Assembly (NCBI GenBank): GCA_934130935.1
Contig: CAKOYQ010000019.1
Span: forward strand, 1 to 25,329
DNA from: an uncultured Clostridia bacterium
Lineage (GTDB): Bacteria; Bacillota; Clostridia; TANB77; CAG-508
Direction of reading: 5' to 3'
DNA: 25,329 nt
The number at the start of each line of letters is the position of its first letter. Position 1 is the stretch's first letter. The notes beneath the pieces were generated by a model. It was given only the letters and a program-made list of their open reading frames with translations. It searched no databases and was not told the DNA's origin. The translations under genes were made by a program, and so were the position numbers. This document shows positions 1-9,370 of the stretch, one piece after another.

Positions 1-1495
1 CTGTTAATAAATTTACATATATCTCTTCTGGTCTATATCCATCTTGGTCATTTGCATCTTTCCAATCCTTGCTTACTGTAATATCTATTGCAATCGGATC
101 TTCTACTTCATCTGTTTCTTTTCCTCCAACTGTCGCAACATTTGTTATTTTATTTTCTGTAAGATCATCAAAATTATCTACTATTACTATAAATGTTTTA
201 GATACTGACTCTCCAGCTGGAACAGTAACATTTTTCCATTCTAATTTAGTATTATTTTCGGAAATAATTGCTCCTTCAGCAGAATTTTCTTTTAATATTG
301 TTCCTGTTGGTACATTATCACTTATTGTAGTAACTCCATCAACCTCTCCGGTATTTGTTACTTTAATTGTATATGTAATTTCATCTCCAATTTTAGCAAC
401 TTCAACTTTATTACCATCTCTTGTTATTTCGCTAGTTTTATTACTTGTTATAATAGCTGTTTTTTCTTCATTACTTTCTTGACCATTTGCTATAGCTGTA
501 TTTGCAATAGTTCCTGTTGTTGGAACCTCGGCAATTTCTCCATCATCCATTTCAACTAACATCATTTTATTTACATTTACAGTAAATCTAACAAATACTG
601 AATTTGCATCTTCATTTTTTTTATGTCCTGGTACAGATACTATCCATTTTACACCTACTACTTCATCATTTTCTCCTATAACTGTTTTTCCTTTTATTAT
701 GTTAAATGCATCATCAAAAGATACAAAAGTTGTATTTTCTGGAATTTTATCTGTAATTTCTATATTATTTAAGTCTTTTTCTCCATTGTTTGTAACTTTA
801 ATTGTATATGTAATGTTTTCACCTGCATATACCACATTTTCTCCTGACTTTGTTGTTGCAAATTTTTCAACTGTAAAATCAGGTGTTGTTGGTACTATTG
901 TATCTGAAACTGCAGAAGCAGCTGTAGCTAATACACTTGCTGGTGTCCACCAGTCCCAAAAGTCTTTTGATACAAGCTTTTCTTCTTCTTCAACTCTTGT
1001 TACTGTTGTTTCTCCAACTTCATTTACATTAGTTCCTGTTGTTATTTCTATATTGTTTGTTACATTATTATCTGTTTCTTCATTATTTGCTGTTACATTA
1101 TTATTTGTTGTTCCATTATTAGCAACAGTTCCATCATTATTATTAGGTGTTGTTACATTGTTTTGTACACCTGTATCTGGTTTTGTTGCTATATTTGTAT
1201 TATCTGGAGTAGAATTTTCTCCAGTTTGATTATTATTGTTTTCTGCTTGGATATTTTCATTTTGTTTATTTTCACTATTAACGTTGTTGTCATCATTTTT
1301 TTGATTTTCTGTATTAGTATTGTTTGCATCAGTATTTTGATTTACATCTGCAACTTGATTACCATCAACCGCTTCTGAACTACCCTTATCAGCTAAAAAT
1401 ATTCCAACTGATATACCAGCAATAAACAATAGCACTATTACAGCTATTATCGCAATAATAGTCTTTTTGCCTAAGGCATTTTCTCTATCTGCCAT
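1..1495 (-). CDS. DUF11 / Cna-B surface protein, 3' end cut by window edge
   Basis: Open reading frame from an ATG at 1495, preceded by AGGGGGAGTAAAA, running without a stop to the window edge: 498 residues seen, C-terminus missing. Residues 12-34 form one hydrophobic segment with no obvious signal-peptidase site, so the protein is probably N-anchored in the membrane. Residues 45-165 are an Asn/Thr/Glu-rich low-complexity linker. A Trp-rich patch (KDFWDWWTP, 178-186) follows. Two DUF11-type repeats (about 207-345 and 352-468) each contain the ITYTIKVTN signature; they are beta-sandwich folds common in Gram-positive surface proteins, often with isopeptide bonds. From about 470 (DITVSKDWKD, then GYRPEEIYVNL) a Cna-B repeat starts. 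It is the last gene of a three-gene run with a sortase 24 bp upstream, so cell-wall attachment or pilus-like assembly is likely. Any LPXTG end would lie outside the window. Domain calls are from motif recognition; the ligand is unknown. Confidence 0.85.
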   Translation of the reverse strand, partial: MADRENALGKKTIIAIIAVIVLLFIAGISVGIFLADKGSSEAVDGNQVADVNQNTDANNTNTENQKNDDNNVNSENKQNENIQAENNNNQTGENSTPDNTNIATKPDTGVQNNVTTPNNNDGTVANNGTTNNNVTANNEETDNNVTNNIEITTGTNVNEVGETTVTRVEEEEKLVSKDFWDWWTPASVLATAASAVSDTIVPTTPDFTVEKFATTKSGENVVYAGENITYTIKVTNNGEKDLNNIEITDKIPENTTFVSFDDAFNIIKGKTVIGENDEVVGVKWIVSVPGHKKNEDANSVFVRFTVNVNKMMLVEMDDGEIAEVPTTGTIANTAIANGQESNEEKTAIITSNKTSEITRDGNKVEVAKIGDEITYTIKVTNTGEVDGVTTISDNVPTGTILKENSAEGAIISENNTKLEWKNVTVPAGESVSKTFIVIVDNFDDLTENKITNVATVGGKETDEVEDPIAIDITVSKDWKDANDQDGYRPEEIYVNLLT

Positions 1496-1519
1496 TTTTA
1501 CTCCCCCTAAAAATTATTA

Positions 1520-2134
1520 CTATATTTCTCTTGCTTTTAGTATTAGTCTTTGTTTATTTCCATTTGTACATGTAATTAACGTTACTTCTCTTATCTTTTT
1601 ATCTTTGGGTAACAAAATGCTTACATCTTTTGGGTCTGTTGCGAAAATATCATAAATAGAATATTTAATTGTTTGACCTGTTAAATCTGTTAACTCTACA
1701 ATATCTCCATTTTTTAAATTTTTCGTTTTTCCAAACATTGTACCACTTTTGTTGTTGTGACCCGCTATTGATAAATTTCCATAATCGTTTACGCCTTCAC
1801 CCCAGTATTTTATTATAGAGATTTTCATCGGTGCCTTTGCACTTTCAGGATCAATATCTCCAATATCTAATATAGGATATTCAATATTTATTTTAGGAAT
1901 TTTTACTATCCCAATTACTTTATACCCTTTATATTCTAATTGTTTTTTTGATTCTTCTACATTTTTTGAAAAATCTATGTTACTAAAAGCTGTTACTGCA
2001 TCTTGGCTTTCTTTTTCGTTCATATTTTCACAAACATATTTATAACTTATCATGCCAATTACCACAACTGCAACTATTAATAACATACAAAATATTGCTC
2101 TATAAATTTTTATTTTTAGACTATTTTTCTTCAT
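1520..2134 (-). CDS. sortase, class D-like
   Basis: 204-residue membrane transpeptidase of the sortase superfamily, which joins sorting signals of secreted proteins to cell wall or to other pilins. One N-terminal membrane segment (about 12-31) with a basic cytoplasmic start is followed by the extracellular sortase barrel. The catalytic triad is readable: His126 in LSIAGHNNKSG, Cys189 in TLITCTNGN, and Arg196 in QRLILKA. The TLxTC motif and short length fit class D or E better than class B; the subclass is an inference. Its ATG overlaps the end of the upstream gene by 14 bp and has no clear Shine-Dalgarno sequence, so translation is probably coupled. The neighbours, a protein ending LPITY-hydrophobic-basic upstream and a DUF11/Cna-B protein downstream, are its likely substrates. 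Confidence 0.9.
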   Translation of the reverse strand: MKKNSLKIKIYRAIFCMLLIVAVVVIGMISYKYVCENMNEKESQDAVTAFSNIDFSKNVEESKKQLEYKGYKVIGIVKIPKINIEYPILDIGDIDPESAKAPMKISIIKYWGEGVNDYGNLSIAGHNNKSGTMFGKTKNLKNGDIVELTDLTGQTIKYSIYDIFATDPKDVSILLPKDKKIREVTLITCTNGNKQRLILKAREI

Positions 2135-3137
2135 GTTTGTTTAATTTTTTCATTCTAATAAATACTACTACTAATGCTACTACTACAACTGCTAATATTA
2201 CGATTAATGCAATACTATCATATGTTATTGGTAATTTTGTGGTCTCTTGTGTTATTTTTTGTTCTTTTATTATGTTTGGTTGATAATCATCAAAAGCTGT
2301 TAAGAATTGTACATCAACTGTTGTTTCTTGATTGTCTCCTACTTTCTTCAAAAATACTATATATTTATCTCCTGCAACTGATGCTTCTGGTTGTTTAATT
2401 TCCATATTTGTAACTTTTTGCCATTCAATTTCATCTGCTAATTTTGAATATAAATTATAGAAATCTTTATTTATTTGCAATTTTTCATACATATCCATGT
2501 CATCATATTCTTTATTAATTTTTTCAGACATTTCCATTAATTTTGCAATTTCTGTTGAATCTTTTGTTTTAATCTCTTGATAATAATATGTAGCATCTTT
2601 GCTATCTGTGATCTTTACATATCCTACTTTTGCTGTTTCTTTTATTCCATCAACCTCTTCTTCCCTAATTGGGTTAGTTGAATCTGTTGCAGTCTTTGTC
2701 TCTGCAATTTCTACCGATATTCTTTTTGTTGTTTTTTCTACTAAATCTATATTCTCCTTGGTTAATGAGTTCGTGAAATCTAATTGAACTCTTTCTAGAA
2801 TTAAATTTTCATTTTCATCTTTTGCCCACATAAAAATTGGCTTGTTTTCTTTAGATAATTTTTCGTAAGTTTGTGCATCTATAAATGCTGTTTGATTTCC
2901 TCTCAAATCTGAGATTGAATTAATATAAATTAAATCCATTTCTTTTGGATTTGCATTGTTTGAAAATGCATATTTAAAATTTTTATCTGTGTAGTCTTTT
3001 ATATAAATTATATATTCGTCTTTTTCATTATTTACTACAGAGATATTTTCATTAGTTGCTAAAGCCGCTATTGGTATTACTGCTATGAAAAGAAATATAG
3101 CAAGGATACCTAATAGCTTGGAGCTAATTTGGTCCAT
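2121..3137 (-). CDS. secreted, membrane- or wall-anchored protein with LPITY tail
   Basis: 338 residues, family not recognised. Residues 1-27 look like a signal peptide (basic start, hydrophobic core, AALA-TNE cleavage region). The middle is hydrophilic, rich in Lys/Glu/Asp/Tyr, with no motif I can name. The end has the layout of a cell-wall sorting signal: LPITY at 302-306, a hydrophobic stretch at about 309-327, then the basic tail RMKKLNKHEEK. The canonical motif is LPXTG, so Gly is replaced by Tyr here; the alternative is a plain C-terminal membrane anchor. ATG at 3137 has a strong GGGGAGG site. It is the first gene of the sortase operon and overlaps the sortase by 14 bp, so it is probably an accessory or substrate of that sortase. 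Confidence 0.75.
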   Translation of the reverse strand: MDQISSKLLGILAIFLFIAVIPIAALATNENISVVNNEKDEYIIYIKDYTDKNFKYAFSNNANPKEMDLIYINSISDLRGNQTAFIDAQTYEKLSKENKPIFMWAKDENENLILERVQLDFTNSLTKENIDLVEKTTKRISVEIAETKTATDSTNPIREEEVDGIKETAKVGYVKITDSKDATYYYQEIKTKDSTEIAKLMEMSEKINKEYDDMDMYEKLQINKDFYNLYSKLADEIEWQKVTNMEIKQPEASVAGDKYIVFLKKVGDNQETTVDVQFLTAFDDYQPNIIKEQKITQETTKLPITYDSIALIVILAVVVVALVVVFIRMKKLNKHEEK

Positions 3138-3178
3138 TATATAATCCTCCCCCTATATATATATTTAATTACGGTCGT

Positions 3179-3207
3179 ATTATATAACAAATTTTAACTT
3201 TTGTAAA
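3179..3207 (-). promoter_or_regulatory. sigma-A-type promoter of the sortase operon
   Basis: On the minus strand, TTTACA (3202-3207), a 17-bp spacer and a perfect TATAAT (3179-3184). The start of transcription would be near 3172, about 35 nt upstream of the ATG at 3137. It lies between a REP-like pair and the first gene, so the sortase operon can be expressed independently of glgP. Confidence 0.7.
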
Positions 3208-3237
3208 TATATTTTTTCAAAATTTGTTAATTTTAAC

Positions 3238-3312
3238 AAGGGCAAAATGGGGTCGGTTCTTTTTTTGCCCTAAATAAAAGGGCAAAAATGGAACCGACCC
3301 CATTTTGCCCTT
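3238..3312. repeat. REP-like inverted pair, locus 1
   Basis: Two copies of a repeat unit in inverted orientation (3238-3271 and 3278-3312) around a 6-bp loop, giving a stem of about 34 bp. Each unit carries the core GAACCGACCCC and is itself bounded by short inverted ends (GGGCAAAA / TTTTGCCC). The pair starts 15 bp beyond the glgP stop codon and may also act as its terminator. Units of the same family lie at 9371-9679, 15780-15848 and 19739-19770. Confidence 0.85.
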
Positions 3313-3327
3313 GCTCTAAGTATATTT

Positions 3328-5895
3328 TTATTTTTCTATCCATTTTACTAAATCAAGATTTTCACTATCCAAAATCATTTCATGTTGAGGCATAACTCTA
3401 AATGAATATCCATAATTTCCTCCAGAAGTCAAATCTATTTTTGCTACATAATAATATTTTTTATTTTCTGGTTCAACTCGTTCTGTTTTCATAGGAATTA
3501 TTTTTACATCTTGAACAGTTCCATCTTCTAAAAATTTCCCATAATATACTTCTGTTCTAATATCTTCTGGTGCAATGTTAGGTAATGTGACTGCACATCT
3601 TACTTCAATTTCCGCACCTGCATCAACAGTAATATTATCAGCATTATTTTCAACTTGTTCTATTCGTATATCCTTCCAATTTGAATATAAACTTTCTTTC
3701 CATGAATTAAATTCTGTAACTCTATTTAAATCATTATAATATTTTTTAGTCAAATTACATAAAGGCATATACAATTTATTTGTATAATCTACTAACATTC
3801 TTGCAGTACTGTATTTTCCTCCTGTTGACATAACAGAATTTTTCATAAGCTCAATCCAAGTCTTAGAAATTCCATTTCTATCTTTATCATAGTAAATAGG
3901 AATTATTTTATTTTCTAGTGTATAATATATGCTTTCACTATCTGCTTTATCCTGTTCTTCATAAGATGGATATTCTTTATTTGTTCCTATTGACCAACCA
4001 TTTTTTTGATTATATCCTTCTGCCCACCATCCATCTAAAACACTGAAATTCACTACTCCATTTACTGAAGCTTTTTGACCACTTGTTCCTGATGCTTCCA
4101 TAGGTCTTCTTGGATTATTTAACCATACGTCAACTCCACTAACCATATATCTTGATATTTCTATATTATAATTCTCTAATATAAATATTTTTCCTTTAAA
4201 TTGTGGTTTTAATGATATTTCATGTATATATTTTATTAGTTCTGCACCTTCTCTATCTGCTGGGTGTGCTTTTCCTGCAAATATTAATTGAATTGGCCTA
4301 TTAGGATCATTTAATATTTGTGTTATTCTTTCAATATCTTTAAATATTAAAGTTGCTCTTTTATATGTTGCAAATCTTCTTGCAAATCCTATTGTTAAAG
4401 CTTCTGGATTTAATTTTGATGTAATTTCAACTATTTCATCATAATTTATTCCTTCACGTCTTAATCTTCTTGTTACATTTTCTTTTACTAATGCTAGTAA
4501 TTTAATTTTATTATCTGTATGAACTTTCCATAGTTTGTCATCTGGAATTGTTTTGATTTTTTCCCAAACATAGTCTTCATGTATATTATCTTGCCAATAT
4601 GGTATTAAATATTTATTATATAATTCTTTTAATTTTGGTGCTAACCATGAGCAAGTATGAATTCCATTTGTGACATATGTTATTGGAGATTCACTTGGAG
4701 CTATATGTGGCCAAACATCTGCAAATAGTTCTCTTGATACTTCACCATGTAATTTACTTACTCCATTTTTCTTTCCTGCTATCTTTAGAGCAAATATTCC
4801 CATATTAAACCCTTGTTCTAGCCCCTCTCCTGGTTTCATTCCTAATTTCAAAAACTGTTCTCTTGTTAATCCTAAACGTGGCCAGAAATCTTTAAAATAC
4901 TTTTCTACTAATCCTATAGGGAATATATCATTTCCGGCTGGTACTGGTGTATGTGTTGTAAACACTGTTTTTGAAGTTGCTATATCTTTTGCAACTTCAA
5001 AAGACACTTGTTTTTCTTTTATTGTATTTTTTATAAGCTCTAAATTCAAAAATGCTGAATGTCCTTCATTCATATGGTACACTGTTGGAGTTAGTCCTAA
5101 TCTTCTTAATAAGCTTACTCCTCCCATTCCAAGTATTATTTCTTGTCTTATTCTCATTTCTTGGTCTCCACCATATAAACGTGCTGTTGTATTCCTATCC
5201 TCAGAATTATTTACATCTATATCTGAATCCATTAGATATAATTTAATTCTACCTACATTTATTTCCCATACTTTTAGGTATATTCTTCTTTTAGGAAATT
5301 TGATATATAGCATTAAATCATTTCCATCTAAATCTTTTACTGGATTTATTGGTAAATCATATAAATCTAAATCTCTATATTCTGGTTGTTGCATTCCATA
5401 TCTATCTATTATTTGATTAAAATATCCATTTTTATATAGTAATCCTACTGCAACTAATGGAATTCCTAAATCACTAGCTGATTTTAAGTGATCTCCTGAT
5501 AATATTCCAAGGCCTCCAGAATATATTCCTATTGTTTGATCTAATCCATACTCAGCTGAAAAATATGCTATTAAATCATTTCTATTTTCTGGATATTTTT
5601 GGTTGAACCATGTATTTTTACTACTCATATATCCATCAAAATCATCAACTATTTTGTCATATTCTTTAACAAATGCTATATCTCTTGATACTGCTTCTAG
5701 TTTATCTTGATCTACTGATTTTAAAAATTTTACTGGGTTTTTGTTGCATCTTTCCCACAAGTCTATATCTATTCTCTTAAATAGTCTTAGGAATTCTGTG
5801 TTCCAAGACCACCATAAGTTATTTGCTATTTCTGTTATTCTTCCTATTCTTTTTGGTAACTGTGGATTTACAGTTATTCTATTGAATACGTACAT
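3328..5895 (-). CDS. glgP: alpha-glucan (glycogen) phosphorylase, GT35
   Basis: 855 residues. A PLP-dependent enzyme that phosphorolyses alpha-1,4-glucans to glucose 1-phosphate in the cytoplasm. The length and an N-terminal region with NNLWWSWN (about residues 25-32) match the alpha-glucan phosphorylase subtype with a DUF3417 N-terminus. Other family signatures are IYSGGLGILSGDHLKSASDL, HMNEGHSAFLNLEL and, near the C-terminal third, EASGTSGQKASVNG, whose Lys608 should hold the PLP. The start is placed at the ATG at 5895 because AGGAGG sits just upstream; a longer frame to 5949 would translate through that ribosome binding site. It has its own promoter. A debranching enzyme lies 3.8 kb upstream on the same strand, so together they can degrade glycogen. 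No glgA, glgB or glgC is present in the window. Confidence 0.95.
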   Translation of the reverse strand: MYVFNRITVNPQLPKRIGRITEIANNLWWSWNTEFLRLFKRIDIDLWERCNKNPVKFLKSVDQDKLEAVSRDIAFVKEYDKIVDDFDGYMSSKNTWFNQKYPENRNDLIAYFSAEYGLDQTIGIYSGGLGILSGDHLKSASDLGIPLVAVGLLYKNGYFNQIIDRYGMQQPEYRDLDLYDLPINPVKDLDGNDLMLYIKFPKRRIYLKVWEINVGRIKLYLMDSDIDVNNSEDRNTTARLYGGDQEMRIRQEIILGMGGVSLLRRLGLTPTVYHMNEGHSAFLNLELIKNTIKEKQVSFEVAKDIATSKTVFTTHTPVPAGNDIFPIGLVEKYFKDFWPRLGLTREQFLKLGMKPGEGLEQGFNMGIFALKIAGKKNGVSKLHGEVSRELFADVWPHIAPSESPITYVTNGIHTCSWLAPKLKELYNKYLIPYWQDNIHEDYVWEKIKTIPDDKLWKVHTDNKIKLLALVKENVTRRLRREGINYDEIVEITSKLNPEALTIGFARRFATYKRATLIFKDIERITQILNDPNRPIQLIFAGKAHPADREGAELIKYIHEISLKPQFKGKIFILENYNIEISRYMVSGVDVWLNNPRRPMEASGTSGQKASVNGVVNFSVLDGWWAEGYNQKNGWSIGTNKEYPSYEEQDKADSESIYYTLENKIIPIYYDKDRNGISKTWIELMKNSVMSTGGKYSTARMLVDYTNKLYMPLCNLTKKYYNDLNRVTEFNSWKESLYSNWKDIRIEQVENNADNITVDAGAEIEVRCAVTLPNIAPEDIRTEVYYGKFLEDGTVQDVKIIPMKTERVEPENKKYYYVAKIDLTSGGNYGYSFRVMPQHEMILDSENLDLVKWIEK

Positions 5896-5973
5896 TTTTC
5901 TTCCTCCTATGTTTTTATATTGCCATTTGTTTCTATTAAACTTAGACATTTTTTCTTTTCGTTAATCACATTT

Positions 5974-6002
5974 ATTATCTACTAATTTCATTTTTTTGTC
6001 AA
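5974..6002 (-). promoter_or_regulatory. sigma-A-type promoter of glgP
   Basis: Minus strand: perfect TTGACA (5997-6002), 17-bp spacer, GATAAT (5974-5979). The start of transcription would be near 5967, giving a leader of roughly 70 nt before the ATG at 5895. It lies just downstream of the PBP stop codon, so glgP need not be cotranscribed with holA and the PBP gene. Confidence 0.7.
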
Positions 6003-6028
6003 TATTTAAACTTAGTTTTTTAATATTT

Positions 6029-8296
6029 TTATGAATCAGTATTATTATTGTTTGTCCTTGTGTTATGTAATTCCTCTTGTTGAGGATCAACAACATCAAT
6101 ATCTTGAGTAATTCCTTGTATTGTTTCTTGTCTATCTTGTGTTTTGTTAGTATATTTCTCTCTTACTTGTACACCAGAGTGTTTATCACATAATTCTGGT
6201 ATAGTATTTTTTAAGAAATACTCTGTATAAGTATTGCTACATCCTGTAGTAGCTATTTTTCCTGTATCAGCACATATAATACAGCTATCAACTGAATCTG
6301 GCTTTTCAAAAGTTGCACTCTTTAGTCCAGTATGTATTTTGGACATAACATTTGCCCATAATAAACCAGCAGGATTTTTCTTATTGTATTCAATAGTTTC
6401 ATTTTCATCAAACCCATACCACACAGTTGCTGTATAATATGGTGTAAAACCACAAAGCCATTTATCATAATTCTCATCTGTTGTTCCTGTTTTAGCTGCC
6501 ACATCAACTCCCGAAATTTTACAATAAGTTGCTGTTCCCTTATTTCCTTTTACAGGCTGAATCAGTAACTCTTTTACAATATATGCAACATCAGATGATA
6601 CAACCTTTCTTTTAGTTTGTGAAGTTCTTATTATAGTTTCGCCTGACTTATTATTGATATTAGTATAAAAAGTTGGTTCTATATACATACCATCATTTGC
6701 TATCATTGCATAAGCCGCTGCCATTTCTAATGGACTTATTCCTTTTTGTAGCCCTCCTAATGCTAAAACTAAAGTTTCATCCTCTTCTGTTAAAGTACTA
6801 ATTCCCATTTTTCTTAGATATTGGATTGAATTTTTTGGTTTCAATTCTTGCATTATTTCTACAAAAGGAATATTTTGAGAGGATTCAACTGCTCTTCTAA
6901 CTGTTATTTTTCCTAATGGTACATTATAATCTGTTGGATGATATCCTGTCTCAAAATCTTTTTCTGTATCATCATATATAGATGCTGCTGTTATATATTT
7001 TTTGTCAATCGCTGGAATTAATATTGCTAATGGTTTTATTGCCGAACCTGTCTGTCTAACACTTTGAGTAGCCCTATTAAGTGGTCTTATTTCATTCTTT
7101 TCTCCTAACCCTCCAATACATCCAAGTACATAACCAGTTTTATGATCAATAATAACCATAGCTGCTTGTGAAGAATTGCTACCATTTTTTGATTTAATAA
7201 CATATTTAGATTTTTCAAACTCTGTCTCAGCTTTATTTTGTATATCAGAATCTTGTGTACTATATATAGTCAATCCTGCCATATTAATATAATTTGTCGC
7301 AAATACTTCAGAAATATTGTATTTTTTACAAATACTTTTCGTTATTTCTGAAATTAATGCATCTGTATGATAAGAATATACAGCACTTTCGGCTTCTATC
7401 TTTGTTTTCTTAAATTTCAATCCTTTGTCTACACTACTTATTGCATCATTATATGCATTTTCATCAATGTAATTTAATTCCAACATTTTAGTAAGAACTG
7501 TTTTTGTCCTTTTTTTAATTTTCTCTGTATTGTCTTTTTCTCCAAAAGGATTATATGTATTTGGTGCATTATTCATTCCAGCCAAAAACGCACATTCTTC
7601 TAGTGATAATTCTGCACATGTTTTGCTAAAATAATACTGACTTCCTGTTTCTACTCCATACATATTAGGTCCAACATATATAATATTTAGATATGCTCCT
7701 AATATTTCATCTTTTGATAAACTTGTTTCTAGTTGCCATGACTTCCACCACTCTTTTACTTTTCTTGTAATACTATCTGATGTATCTCCTGTTAAGTTTT
7801 TCACTAATTGTTGAGTTATTGTACTACCTCCAAAAGAAGATTTTCCAAAATGAGTAATATATGATAGAATCGCTCCACCCGTTCTTTTTATATCAACTCC
7901 ATTATGTGTATAAAAACGTTCGTCTTCTATTGCAACATAAGCTTTTTTTAGATTATCTGGTATATTAGACTCAGAAATTTTTTTATTCTTTCTCTCACTA
8001 CCGAGTTTTGCTATTTCTTTTCCTTTAACATCTAAAACAACTGAATTTTCATTATTAATCATCTCTATAGCAATCTCTTTCCATTGTTGTGCAACAATTC
8101 CTAAATATATTCCTATACTAATGATAGCAATTACTAAAGTAATAAGTACAATTTTTCTTAATTTCTTTTGTTTATTTTTTGGTTCTTTTCCATTGTTATT
8201 TTTTACGTTTTTACTATTTTTTTCTTCTTTATCTTTCTTAAAGGCTTTTGGAATATAGCTTTCATCATCTTTATTTATTTTTTTCTTTTTTTTCAA
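6029..8296 (-). CDS. ponA: class A penicillin-binding protein (PBP1A type)
   Basis: 755 residues. A bifunctional peptidoglycan synthase in the cytoplasmic membrane: glycosyltransferase (GT51) polymerises lipid II and transpeptidase cross-links the peptides. Lys-rich cytoplasmic tail (1-48), one membrane helix (about 49-70), then GT51 with Glu124 in EDERFYTHNGVD, GGSTITQQLVKN (156-167) and the YLNIIYVGP segment. The transpeptidase has S418-A-I-K421, S473-Q-N475 and K602-T-G604, so all three penicillin-binding motifs are intact. The C-terminus is Gln/Asn/Thr-rich. The start is TTG at 8296: a TAA stop lies directly before it in frame, no ATG is available for about 80 codons, and AAGGGAAAG precedes it at normal spacing. 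It lies 26 bp downstream of holA and is probably cotranscribed with it. Confidence 0.95.
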   Translation of the reverse strand: MKKKKKINKDDESYIPKAFKKDKEEKNSKNVKNNNGKEPKNKQKKLRKIVLITLVIAIISIGIYLGIVAQQWKEIAIEMINNENSVVLDVKGKEIAKLGSERKNKKISESNIPDNLKKAYVAIEDERFYTHNGVDIKRTGGAILSYITHFGKSSFGGSTITQQLVKNLTGDTSDSITRKVKEWWKSWQLETSLSKDEILGAYLNIIYVGPNMYGVETGSQYYFSKTCAELSLEECAFLAGMNNAPNTYNPFGEKDNTEKIKKRTKTVLTKMLELNYIDENAYNDAISSVDKGLKFKKTKIEAESAVYSYHTDALISEITKSICKKYNISEVFATNYINMAGLTIYSTQDSDIQNKAETEFEKSKYVIKSKNGSNSSQAAMVIIDHKTGYVLGCIGGLGEKNEIRPLNRATQSVRQTGSAIKPLAILIPAIDKKYITAASIYDDTEKDFETGYHPTDYNVPLGKITVRRAVESSQNIPFVEIMQELKPKNSIQYLRKMGISTLTEEDETLVLALGGLQKGISPLEMAAAYAMIANDGMYIEPTFYTNINNKSGETIIRTSQTKRKVVSSDVAYIVKELLIQPVKGNKGTATYCKISGVDVAAKTGTTDENYDKWLCGFTPYYTATVWYGFDENETIEYNKKNPAGLLWANVMSKIHTGLKSATFEKPDSVDSCIICADTGKIATTGCSNTYTEYFLKNTIPELCDKHSGVQVREKYTNKTQDRQETIQGITQDIDVVDPQQEELHNTRTNNNNTDS

Positions 8297-8322
8297 TTAT
8301 ATCACTTTCCCTTAAATGAATA

Positions 8323-9348
8323 TCATGAACAATACGCACAAAGTATTGCTTCTAAACCTACATTTAAATCAATTAATCCTATTTTATATTTATAATCCAA
8401 ATCCTGAAGCTTTTGAATAATATTTTTTAATTCAGATGTTTTAAAGCTTTTGGCTTGTTGTCTATATTTATTAACTAAAAACATCTGGTTAGGCTTTAAT
8501 TGTAAACTTTCGGCAATATCTTTATTATATTCAATAGATAATTTTACAAAATATAATTTTTTAAAATGATTATATAATGTTATCAAAATCTTTTGAATTG
8601 GTTCTTTTGATGCAATTAAATTGTATAATACCTCCATTGCCTCTTTTACTTTCTTTTGCCCAAGATTGTCTGTTAAATCAAATATGATACTTTCAATCTT
8701 TTTTATACATAATTTATCTATGTCTTGTTTCTTTATTGTGCCATTTTCTCCTGCATATTCAATAAGTTTTCTAATTTCATTTATTAAATCTTGCATATTT
8801 GTCCCACAACATTCGATAAAATATTGAAGTGTATTTTCATCAACATTCACTTTATAGCTGTTACAAATTTTTTTTAGCCTTTTTATAATTTGAAATGGCT
8901 TTTGTTCTTCAAAATTACAAATGGTTCCCAGTTTTTCTACTGTATTATATATTGAATTCTTTTCTACTGCATTTTCAATAAATACAAGTATCACTGTTTC
9001 ATTTATTATTTCTACATTTTCTTTTAGATAATCATTAATTTTATCTTTTAATTCTTTGCTTACTCCACCACTTCTTCCTTTGCTCTCTCTTTTAAATATT
9101 CCTGTGTTTCTTGCAATTATAAGTTTCTTAGCATATCCAAATGCTGGTGTTTCTATATCTGCAATCAATTCTTGTATATTATTTTCATCTATCAATATAT
9201 AATTTATTCCTTTTACAATTTCTCCAAAATTTTTCTTAATTTTATTTAGATTCTGTTCTAAAAGAAATGTCTCTTCTCCATACAATAGATACATTCCCTG
9301 ACAGTATCCCTGATTTAATTGTTTTTCTAATTCATCTACTTTTAGCAT
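8323..9348 (-). CDS. holA: DNA polymerase III subunit delta
   Basis: 341 residues. Clamp-loader delta subunit, which opens the DnaN ring with DnaX and HolB. The N-terminus MYLLYGEETFLLEQNLNKI is the typical HolA opening, followed by an AAA+-like fold without a functional Walker A, ending in the helical collar (DLNVGLEAILCAY). The length is normal for Firmicutes. The start is taken as the ATG at 9348 with AAAGGAGTAATT just before it; the frame is open 30 bp further upstream to 9378, but that part overlaps the end of the repeat element at 9371. There is almost no room for a promoter between that element (ends 9371) and the gene, so transcription must cross the element or start inside it. Confidence 0.93.
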   Translation of the reverse strand: MLKVDELEKQLNQGYCQGMYLLYGEETFLLEQNLNKIKKNFGEIVKGINYILIDENNIQELIADIETPAFGYAKKLIIARNTGIFKRESKGRSGGVSKELKDKINDYLKENVEIINETVILVFIENAVEKNSIYNTVEKLGTICNFEEQKPFQIIKRLKKICNSYKVNVDENTLQYFIECCGTNMQDLINEIRKLIEYAGENGTIKKQDIDKLCIKKIESIIFDLTDNLGQKKVKEAMEVLYNLIASKEPIQKILITLYNHFKKLYFVKLSIEYNKDIAESLQLKPNQMFLVNKYRQQAKSFKTSELKNIIQKLQDLDYKYKIGLIDLNVGLEAILCAYCS

Positions 9349-9370
9349 AATTACTCCTTTTTCTATAAAG

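Noticed and set aside
69..1229. Plus-strand frames rich in Ser/Val/Thr/Phe
   Set aside because: They are antisense to the DUF11/Cna-B gene, whose minus-strand frame is continuous and has recognisable domains.
4670..5416. Long plus-strand reading frame of 248 codons
   Set aside because: It lies wholly inside glgP on the opposite strand, has no ribosome binding site, and its translation resembles no protein; a shadow of AT-rich coding DNA.
5896..5949. Longer glgP start giving 18 extra residues
   Set aside because: Those codons include the AGGAGG ribosome binding site of the ATG at 5895, and the family's N-terminal motif fits the shorter start.
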